From: Isochrysis galbana
Lineage: Eukaryota > Haptophyta > Isochrysidales > Isochrysidaceae
DNA length: 64,000 nt
Direction of reading: 5' to 3'
NCBI GenBank assembly: GCA_018136815.1
Contig: CM030941.1
Coordinates: 2,772,984-2,836,983, forward strand
Below the pieces are notes generated by a model. The model did not search any database. It was not told where the DNA came from and worked only from the letters and a program-made list of their open reading frames with translations. Numbering within the stretch: position 1 is the first letter of the stretch; every line of letters begins with the position of its first letter. This document shows, in pieces, positions 54,901 through 64,000 of this stretch. A program made the position numbers and the translations under genes.

Positions 54901-56431
54901 TTCGCGGCTCGTTTCCAAAGAGGAAACGAGCTTCGCTCCGACATTGGGCAGGAGGAGCGGAAGGCGGTGAAGTTGCGTCTCAAACTTGAGTCCGCCGCCT
55001 CGTCTTCAGACGCCGCGTACAAACCCGCGGGGCCTTCTGCGTGCAAAGGTGCTGCGGGCATGTGTTCGTGAGGCGTGTTGTCCAAGTGCGCAACTGTTGC
55101 GTGCCCGTGCCGTGCTGCTGCCGTAATGTGCACTTCTCTCTGCCATGGAGGCAAGGCCGCCAACAAATGTGAAAGGCGTGCGTTTGAGCCTGCTGCTCCC
55201 GCCATTGCATCTGACTCATCGTCTGCTGGGAATGGCACGGACTCAGAGGAAGAGTCAGAGGTGCATTCGGAGATGAGCTGCGGTTGTGCGCCCGAGGACG
55301 AGTTGTGACCTGTGATACATTGTTCCTGTCGGTGTGTGCACTATGTAAATAAAATAATCAATGTTATATCCTAGCCAACCCCACTAGCTAATTGGACACA
55401 ACTTTTCCGTCCCGGAATCCCGCCATGCCTGACGAGCCAGGTGTCCGAGTGCTACCGGGGGGTGGGGGCACTGCCCCCTCCCCTCGATATTTGTCCTCCC
55501 CCCAGTGCACGCACCGACCCCGCGCACCCCAGCGCGTCCTCTCCTCGAGTCCACGCTGGGGGAAAACCCCTTTCGGGTAAAAGCAACGCGGGGGGGGGGG
55601 GCATTCGTGAGATAGGGGCCCAGAAGCGCTAATCTCCCTCGCTAGTGCGAGTGGCCGCGGCGAGCCGCGGCCCTTCCCTCCTGGCTCTGGCGCCCCCGTC
55701 TTCTCTTACCCAAACGGGGCGAGAAGACACGTCACTGCCGGAGGGGAGAGCTGCCGCTCCCCCCTCCCCTCCCTCTTTCCTTTTCCTCCTCTCTTCCCTG
55801 CGGCGGGGGCCCATGGCGCGCGCCTGCGGCCCCTCGCTCAGGTCCCCAGATGGCCTGCAGGGCCTGGGAGCACAGCTCAGGGGGCAGGTGAGGCTGGGGC
55901 ATGGCCCTGGCCCCTCCTGCCTCTCCCTCGCTGGCGCTCCGAGCCCCTGCGGGTCGACTGGAGCTGGCTGGGGGGTCCTGAACAGGGGGGCCCAGGGGGA
56001 GGAGGGGCTGGTCAGAGGAATGGGCAGGCCACGACGGGCCAGGGCGGGCGAGTCAGGCGGGCCTGTGAGGAGAGGAATAGGTCAGCAGGGCTGTGTGCTC
56101 CTGGCAAGCCATCAGGCGTGCCAGGAGAGTGGGTGGATCCTCCCCCATGGCAGGGGAGGAGTGGAGAGAGAGGGGGGCTCGTGCCCCCCCATGGGCGAAC
56201 CAAGTATAAACTTAGTTGCGGTGTTGTCGAGTCGAGCGCTACCGGAGGGCTCTGAGCCACTCCGTCGCGAGCGGCACCGGCGGCTAGCGCGGCGCTTTGC
56301 CCCTCCTCCCCACCGGGAGTCGGGTGAATGAAATTCTGGACTGGGTCGGGCAACCCCATTCGGGTGTATGGACAGGGAACGAACGGCGAACGAAGGACTG
56401 TGGGGCGGCGAGGCGCTCCTAGCGGCCCTAG
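54901..56431. other. Region with hairpin, Cys-rich frame and GC repeats
   Basis: GCTCGTTTCC-AAAGA-GGAAACGAGC (54907-54931) is a perfect 10-bp hairpin. A frame at 55075-55308 has a cysteine pattern (KCATVACPC, MCTSLCHGGKAANKC) and a Ser/Glu-rich tail, and is followed by AATAAAATAATC near 55350, a possible polyadenylation signal. It may be the tail of an unidentified gene or transposon. From 55800 to 56220 there is GC-rich dispersed repeat DNA, part of it an inverted copy of 44660-44900, ending in the palindrome at 56198-56217. Confidence 0.45.
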
Positions 56432-57547
56432 TGTGTTGGGTTTTAAGAGATTGTTAGACCTACAAAGAACTCTTCCCTCAGGGAGGGAGCCTAGGCTGCT
56501 TGAGTGCAGCGACGCAGCGAACAACGACGGACAAAGAGCCTGAGAACAACAGGATACACCGACTCACAAACACACCGGAATCATTCACCCAAACCAAGCA
56601 AATTATCAAGCAACCGCGACCCCAAATCACCGATAACTCAAACACGTCGCGAGAGACGGAGAGAGAGAGCGAGAGAGAGAGAGAGACTCCGCAGCGACGG
56701 CCGGAGCGTGTCTCCGTTGTAACTTCCCACGTAGCGGAGAGTCCGAAGGGGAGCGTCATGTCGCGCGACCACGGCGATCACTTTGGATACAGATCGCAAC
56801 GAGATGTCTTCACGACAGAGGAAATCTTGCAGTTGAGCGTGAACCTTCTAGACGCTTCTAACGAACAACCCTGAGTAGCAACCAAGGGGAAGAAACACCA
56901 AAGGGGCCAAGGCTTGCATGTAGCTTGCATCAAGGGGAAAGATTCCCTCACCTAGGAAGCGAACCTACACCGATCTCCAAGGGGAGATGGCAAATTAAAC
57001 CTCAAATCTCGAGCGGCTAGAGCAACCGACTCGCTCGCCAAAACCTTGACCGAGAAGAAAGAAGCAAGGACCTACAAGCCAAGGGTAGCGGACCTAGGGA
57101 ATGTGAGAGGAAATTTCCGAACGCCAAGACGAACGCCAAACGCTGGAAGACAACGAAACCCTAACCAGGCTAAACAAAACCTACGACGAACAGGCCTGGA
57201 CGACAACGAAAGTTAGCAAGTCCCAAGAAAGAACCGGAACCCAACAAGAAACAACAAGCCTTGCAAGAAGCTAAACAAGCCTTCACAAGGTAACCTGAGA
57301 GCCTGAGACAAGCGCGCAGCGAGTGACAGGCGACCTGGCTCCTTTGGGTCAAGATTACCCGAAAGGAGGAAACCTGGAATCTAGACCTGACAAACAGGCT
57401 AGAAGGAACGAAACAAGAACTCGAATTCTAGATCGCTAGGGACGAACCCTACCAACCTAGATGTACCTGAGCTTCACCGTGTGGCCGCACGGCGAAGGAC
57501 CTGGAATCAAGAGCCTGGAAATCGCATCATCTGGGATGAATGCGACA
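56432..57547 (-). repeat. Candidate 3' LTR of the chromovirus
   Basis: On the minus strand it starts TGTCGCATTC right after TTAGTCGGGGGG, a good polypurine tract, and ends CCCAACACA. The start is well supported. The far end is chosen only because it gives TGT...ACA termini, since the 5' LTR is outside the window. Confidence 0.5.
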
Positions 57548-60500
57548 CCCCCCGACTAAGATCGAGACGTCTCCCGATGTCGAGCGGTGAACCTGGAAAC
57601 AGAGACCTGGAACTTGGAACCTGAGCTGACCAGAGGTCAGAATCGGAACAAGAAGCAACGAAACATAGCGAGCGAAACGTGGAGACAAGAACACCCTTTG
57701 GATCCAAAGCGAGCACGAAATCGGCGGCTTAACGCGGCGGCCTCTTTCGTACGCACTGCCCCACCCACTTCTCCCTTTTACAGGAGCTTTGCTCGGGTGT
57801 TGCGCCGGGTGTAGAGCGCAGGCAGCACGCGTTCAGCACCTCCATGATTCGCTCTGACAGAAATTTGGACTCGGAGCCCTAGCCGAGGCGTGGGGCTAGC
57901 CTAGAGGGACGGGTCCCTTACCCAAGACATGGGATCAACGAGGATGGAGCCTGGATCGAGTGCGCGAAGACGGCGCATCGAGAACGGGAGGAAGAGGAGT
58001 ATCCCTGGCTGACGAAGAAGTTGCTTCCGGGGACTCAACATCTTCTGGACAAGTCTCCTCGACGGAGCGATCATAATCATCAAGCAAATCAGAACAACGA
58101 CGGAGCAACTCGGAACGAGGCTCCCAGGTGGCTTCTCGAAGAGCATAGCCACGCCACTTCACGAGGTACTCGATAGAATCGCCATGGCTACGACGATCGA
58201 GCAACTTTTCAACGATGTACTCGTCGTCAGCCAGCGGCTCTTCATCAACGAAAGTATGATACGGCCGGAGGTTCGAGATATGCACCTCCTCCTTGACTAA
58301 CCGGTTCTCCAGATCACGGAGTCGGTACCTAGTGTCGGACAGAGCCTCTACGACGCGGTAGGGACCCGAGTAGATGAATTGCAACTTGTTGGCATGGCCT
58401 GGTAATCGCATGCAGACGCGATCCCCAGGTTCGAAACGAGCTGGTCTTTGAGACTTGATCGTAGCGTCACGGACCGACTCAGCCTGAGCGGCTAGGGTAG
58501 CCTCGAGAGCGCTGGACCAAGAGAGGCGGAGGCTCGCATTGAGCCTGGATGCGTACGAGCGAACGTCGGCGGACGCCGCCTCGAGAGCAGTTGGCGAAAC
58601 AGACTTCGGATCAGAGAGTTGAGCGGGCAGACGCAGCTCACGCCCAAAGATCAAAGACGCTGGAGACCGAGAGGTGACACGACCGGAAGAAGCCCTCAAC
58701 GAGAGGAGTAGGAACGGCAAATGGTCGACCCAATGGCTGCCACCCTCGTTCGAGGCGCGCATCAAACGGATGAGCGTTTGCTGAGCGCGTTCGACGAAGC
58801 CTACACCTTCATGTCGGTACGGCTCTGTACTCGACAAATCAGTCCCGGTGAGCTCCAGAATACGCGAAACAAGAACCGAACATAGATTCGAACCGGCGTC
58901 GGTTCGAAGCTGCCTAGGGACTCCATAACGCGTCACAATCAAGCGGATGAACATGTCCAAGGCCATCTCCGACGAGGGATCCCCATTCGACGGCTCAGCC
59001 TCAATCCATCGAGTGAGCGAGTCGATGAAGACGACCAGCTTGTCGTAACCCGAGACTCCAGGCACGAAGTTGTGAGTGGGAGCCAGCGAGAGCACGTCGC
59101 AGTAGACCACATCAAAGGGGTAGGTACCCACAGAGAGACCGGAGGGCGACGCTAGAGCCCTAGGTAGCGGCTTGGCGAGGGTGCACTCGTGGCATTCTCG
59201 GACGTAGGACGCAACGTCGGAAGACATGCCAGGCCAGTATACCCGAGTACGAAGAAGACCAGACATTCGAGAAACTCCAAGGTGACCGGAGCGATCGTGG
59301 TAGGCAAAGAGGTAGCGAGACCGCAACAAGGGCGGAACATAGAGCACTAGCGAGTCCGGGTCGATGGAGTCAAGGACGGTGCGATAGTAGACGAGCCCAT
59401 CGTGAACGACGAAACGGCGAAACATCTTGGATGGCTGAGCGGGAACGGGAGCGACAGAACTGGAACACGAATCATCTTCGGCAATGGGGCCTGAGGCGGC
59501 GGCCGGCGGAGGCGACCCTTGGCCTGATGGCTCGTGGTTGGCCGTCTCTCCTGAGCCTAGGAGTGGCTCTACGAACGGATCTTCCGCCAGGGCCGCTCTC
59601 ATCTCTTCGGAAGTCGGCGTACCCGGAGCCAAATAACTGGACTGGATGGCGGGCCCGGAATCGGAGGCTCGACGACGAGATCGGTCCAAGGCTTGAAGCC
59701 CTCGCGCCGTAGCTACGGAGCGCGTGATGGCAGCCACCGGATGAGACCGTTCATGCTCGGCTAGAGACTCTGAGCCAGGCTCACGTACCGCTAACGACGC
59801 TGGGCCGGCGAGTGGTTCGTCTTCGTGTTCCGGCTCCAGGGATGCTAGCCGAGACAGCCCGTCAGCATCCTGATGAACAGCTCCTGGTTTATGTTCGACA
59901 TCGAACCGGTACTCAGCCAACTTGAGAGCCCACCGAGTCAGCCGAGAGGCTGGCCCACCGGCTACTTGATCCTTCATGGTATGCAGCCATCGCAGCGCAG
60001 AGTGGTCAACGACTAACTTGAACCGACGCCCCCAAAGGTAGGGTCGCCAATTTCGGATTGATTCCAGGGCGGCCAAGAGTTCAATCTCGGTCACCGTCCA
60101 ATGGCGTTCGGCCGAGGTGAGACTGCGAGCGTAGTACCCAACGACTCGTTCACGGTTATCGTCTCCTAGCTGCGAGAGGATGCCGGCGATGCCCAACTTG
60201 CTAGCCCCATCGGTCTTGACGATGAAGGGCCGATCATCCCTGGGTGGAGTCAAGACGGGCTCCGAAGTGATCGCTGTCTTGAGCTCTTGGATAGCTCGGC
60301 GACACTCCTCGGACTGGGACTCCTTTGCCACGTCGCAGCCCTTCCGCGTGAGAGCAGTGAGAGGAGCAGCCTTAGCGGCGAATTGGCGAATGAATCGACG
60401 GTAGTAGGAGCAAAGGCCGAGGAAAGATCGAACCGCTTCCAAGGAGTTGATGGATGACGGGTCGATAACGGCGACAGCTGCGACCTTCTTCGGGTCCATC

Positions 60501-63500
60501 TTGAGACCTTCCCTCGAGACAACGTGACCGAGGTACTCCGTAGAGGTGGCAAAGAAGACACACTTGGACATCTTGCAGGTCAGGCCGGCCCACTCTAGCC
60601 GCTCGAGAACTAGGTCTAGCCGGTGAAGCATTTGCTCGAACGAAGCCTGTGCCCTGGCCTCTTCGGAAGGACCCACGCCCGTTGACCAGATGCCCACATC
60701 ATCGAGGTAAGGCATGCAGATCTCCCACGCTAGCGCACCGAGAACGATGTCCATCAAGCGGCACATGTAGGAGGGACCTGATTGGATGCCGAACGGTAGA
60801 AAGTTGAACTCGTATTTGCCGCGGTGGGTAGTGAAAGCGGTGATATGTTTGTGCGATTCTTTGATCGGGATGCCCCAAAAACCAGAGGCTAAATCGAGAG
60901 TACATAAAAAGAGAGAACTGAGCGGCCCTTGGCCGGACGCTAGCCTATCAATAGCCTCTACAATGAGGGGTAGAGGGCTATCCTCGACGCGTAGCTTGGC
61001 GTTCGTGTCGCGGTAGTCCACGCAGAATCGAACGGAGCCATCTTTCTTGCTGACCAGGACTACTCGGGAAGCCCAAGCCGAATTTGACTTGCGAATAATG
61101 CCGGCGGCTTCCATCTTGGCTACCTCCTCTTCTATGATGAGCTCGCCTGCGCGGCCCACTCTAGACGGAGCATGCCGGTGAGGAACAGCGCCGGGGTTGA
61201 GTGGCAACTCCACCTCGAGAACGTGCGTATGGTTTGGAGCCCCCGGGTGCAACGCGAAAGCTTTGATGCGCCGGGCCAAGAGTTGGCGTACTTCTTCTCG
61301 TTGATCGTCGGAAAGAAGCCGGTCCGGATCGATGGTGGCTGAGTCGAGTAGAGCTCGTTGCTCCTCGCTCAGCGCGGTGACAGGGTCACCATCCCCCTCG
61401 CTTCCAGTCGGAGTCCAGCCCCGGTGCAACTTGAAACGCACCTGGAGCGAAGCTATCGGATGCAGAGACGGCAGGGTCAGCGCATTGACCCCGGTGTGGA
61501 CGATCGTCACCGCGATGCGATGATCGTCCGTGGGCGTGACCACCGTGGGCATTACGAGAGGGGACGAATCGAGAGCCTCGCGGTTTGGTAGGCGGTCGAC
61601 CAGCATCGCGCAGTCCGAATGATCTCGGAGAGCTAGCGGAACCCTAACCCAGATGGTTGCGCGGTGGAAGGCAGGAATCGTCACCGCTTGCTCCGTGTAG
61701 AGAAGATATTCGGACGAGGTAGACGCCGGAGCTTTGGCCGCAAACTCGTCGGCAGACTCAAAGAGAGGTGTATAGAGTGGCTGCCTAGCATCAGCAGCAG
61801 CCTCACCCACCGATCCGGCCGGGATCTCTCGTGTTGCCGTCGACCTCTCCAGAAAGTCGACAGTCAGCGGCTGACCGGGTGACATCGAGATAGCTCCGAC
61901 GAAGCCGGAGTCCGCGACTGGGGGCGGCGCCGTGGAAACTCTGACTACGCATTCGGAAAGGACTCTTGAAGAGTCTTCTGCATCGCCAGAGGCCGGACGG
62001 AGGCGGAGGCTTCCCTCTGAGCTCGCGGCGTCGAGAGAAATGGTAGCGGAGTGAGCGGCCAAAAAATCGTTCCCGAGCAGAAGCATCGGGTTCCCTTCGA
62101 TGACCGCGAACGAATGACGGAAGAGGCGACCGGACAAGGAGAAGACGAGGCTAGCCCGGCCCCTAGTGATGAGAGGAAGGCCGTCCGGCCCATGTAGGTT
62201 GGGGACGGTAGCGTCCGATACGCGTTCGACGCAAGCGTCTTCAGGTAGTCGATCGAGAAGAGCAGTGGTGATTACTGATGGGCCCGCTCCAGTGTCAGCC
62301 AGGGTGCTGTTCACCGTGAGAGCAACGTCCGGGAGAACGAACCCTTGAGCTGCGCGGTCGCCATCGGCACGGCAGACCACGAGATCGCGGACATAGAGGC
62401 AGTGACGAGGGTAGAGCGGCGGCGGCGTGTCCGCGATAGATTCTACTGGAAGCGAGGTTCCGGCTCCGGGTGACGGGGTGGTTGGATTGGAGGCTGGCCT
62501 GGACGGAGAAGATTCATCGACGTGGGGCACTCGCTCGATAGCGGCGGCTACCGTCTGCGGCACGAATGGTATTGAAGAGTATGGGGATGCCTTTGCCGAA
62601 CTAGAGGGGTTAGGCACGCCATCATAGCCTAGCCCTCGACGGTCCGTCGGATGCCGAGGTTGATCCATTTGGCGTGACCATTCCTTCTCCAGGGACTTCT
62701 GCAAGTCTGTCTTCGGAAGCTTCGACAACTCGGAAAAACCAGCCGCACTGAGACCCCTAGCGGCAGCCCCATCGCAACACAGTGCCCGTGGAGTACCCTC
62801 TCCTTCGGCGGCGTCGGAGGGCTTGGTCTCGAGGGTCTGCATGCTCCGGTGTTCTGGCATCTCGGGCGTGTCATCTTCTCCCGAGTCGGGCCCGACATCC
62901 CAGGTTTCGAGTGGCCTTTCGGCTACGAACGAATTGGTCAGTTCGGCCACTCCCTCGTCGCCAGCCGTGAAGGAGGCGCTCGGAGATAGTGCATTGATGC
63001 CTTGGGAGCCCAGTCGAGACAAGATGGAAGGTTCCGACGGCTCCGCAGCTGCCGCTTGCTCAGCGATTTCTTGGGCGATGGAAGGCGTGACATCCTGCCA
63101 CCGATGGACCCCCGAAATTACATCACGATCGAAGACCTGCCACTTGCTGCGGCGCTTCTTCACCGTGTTTGGAGGGCCTGGCGTTGTAGAGCGGTCCCTT
63201 ATGGGCCACTCCCACGGCGTGAAGCAGTCCACTTCCGCCACGGTCCCGTCTTGCGATGCGTTGGTTTCCGAGTCCTTCCGATGGAGCAGGCGAGACGCAT
63301 CGGCAACGGGGCCCGCGTCTGAGATCACGACTACCGAATCGGACACTAGCGTACCGCTGGGAGGCGTGAGGTGAGAGCTAGAAGCTGCCTCGCCTCCCCC
63401 CTCCATGAAGCGAGCCAGAGCCGTCCTCGGCTCAGCCAGTTCGAAGCCGGTCGAGCAAAGCGAAGGGCGTTCTCTCAAGCTGGCAGCGGCTTGGGAAATT

Positions 63501-64000
63501 GCCCAGTCCACCGTGAAGTCGAGCGAACGCGACGCCTTGGCTTCGCGCGCATAACGGCGCAAGACCGGCATCCACTGGGCCGCCATTGCACCGGCAATGC
63601 CCACATAGGTGCGGCTGCGAAGGGCGCCACGGTGGGGCGACGGCGATAGATCCGCCATCGCGGATAGACGTCCCTCGACAATCTTCGAAGGCTGCAGGGG
63701 CGGGAGTGAAGCCGTCAGGTACAGGCCAGTTGCTTTTTGATGGCCCGTGCCGTGCTGCCACGGCTGCACAAACTGCCGCGGTCGCAACCCCCCGACTAAG
63801 GCGGAGGCTTCCGCGTGCATTCGAGGATTTTCGACGGCAACGAAAGGCGCGTTGGCGCTTGCCATGGCGAGGAAGACTCTAGCGGCGGATTCGAGAGCCT
63901 GGCGTCGTCCCGGCTCCCGATCGAGCCACTGGCAACTCACCGCCGACAAATACGTGCACGGCGGATGCGCGACCACGAGGTCCCAACCGAGGTTTTGAAT
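56432..64000 (-). mobile_element. Ty3/gypsy chromovirus with methyltransferase-like domain
   Basis: An LTR retrotransposon read on the minus strand. The visible polyprotein frame is open from the window edge to 57935, more than 2013 residues with no break, so this part looks whole. Parts in order: a DNA-methyltransferase-like domain at about 64000-63530 (AHPPCTYLSAV, VENPRMH, QPWQHGTGHQKATGLYL); a long unassigned linker; protease (DTGAGPS near 62290); reverse transcriptase (YLDDVGIW near 60700); RNase H (near 60220); integrase with HHCC finger and D-D-E core (about 59310-58740); and a chromodomain (YIVEKLLDRR, YLVKWRGY, ATWEPRSEL, about 58225-58065). A candidate 3' LTR runs from 57547 (TGT after a six-G purine tract) down to 56432 (ACA), about 1.1 kb. 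No gag or zinc knuckle is seen; it may lie outside the window. The intact frame suggests a young copy. Confidence 0.88.

Noticed and set aside
55645-56331. 228-residue plus-strand frame
   Set aside because: Lies mostly in GC-rich dispersed repeat DNA that occurs elsewhere in other frames.

Overview
The window is nuclear DNA of a eukaryote. It has spliceosomal introns, a U5-snRNP PRPF8, a THO-complex subunit, a Rab GTPase, an intron-bearing tRNA gene and LTR retrotransposons. A plastid fibrillin whose presequence has a signal peptide followed by an AAAF-type cleavage context points to an alga with a complex red-type plastid. The high GC, sparse short introns, one GC-AG intron and many long C/G and CT/GA runs would suit a haptophyte or a relative, but the lineage cannot be fixed from this sequence.

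Layout. 1-909: RAB18-like GTPase (+). 4338-11978: PRPF8 (+, one intron) with a proline/glycine/methionine repeat at its N-terminus. 12958-14945: a segment bounded by 28-bp inverted repeats that carries an RYD/G-rich gene and appears to interrupt another coding stretch. 15355-15890: a Ty3/gypsy relic. 16399-19748: a trifunctional purine enzyme (-) in the order GARS-GART-AIRS. 19861-25882: repeats, a tRNA-Ile(UAU) gene, a small transposon with 8-bp target duplications, an LTR/leader relic and a PIF/Harbinger-like transposase fragment. 25883-27971: THOC1/HPR1 (+, four exons). 29000-31100: LTR-type leader interrupted by a 1.14-kb retroposed element with 20-bp target duplications. 31917-37515: a large CCCH zinc-finger gene (-) broken by a 100-N assembly gap. 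39338-40108: fibrillin. 41573-41983: FAM241B-like membrane protein. 43191-44528: THUMP-type RNA methyltransferase. 45663-46411: class I methyltransferase. 47468-49294: two arrays of palindromic repeats around an LTR relic. 50751-51903: predicted secreted protein. 52596-54526: Ty1/copia relic split by an 867-bp hAT-like element. 54527-54900: Ty3/gypsy fragment. 56432-64000: a large Ty3/gypsy chromovirus (-) whose open polyprotein begins with a DNA-methyltransferase-like domain and runs off the window edge.

The host genes are scattered housekeeping and plastid functions on both strands (splicing, mRNA export, purine synthesis, RNA methylation, vesicle traffic, plastid lipid bodies) and form no operon or cluster. 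Several have pyrimidine (CT) tracts on the coding strand just upstream of the start codon. The most unusual observations are the methyltransferase-like domain in the chromovirus, the permuted purine enzyme, several transposons with exact target duplications, and the palindrome arrays. All family calls come from reading the sequence and recalled homologues; no database search was run.
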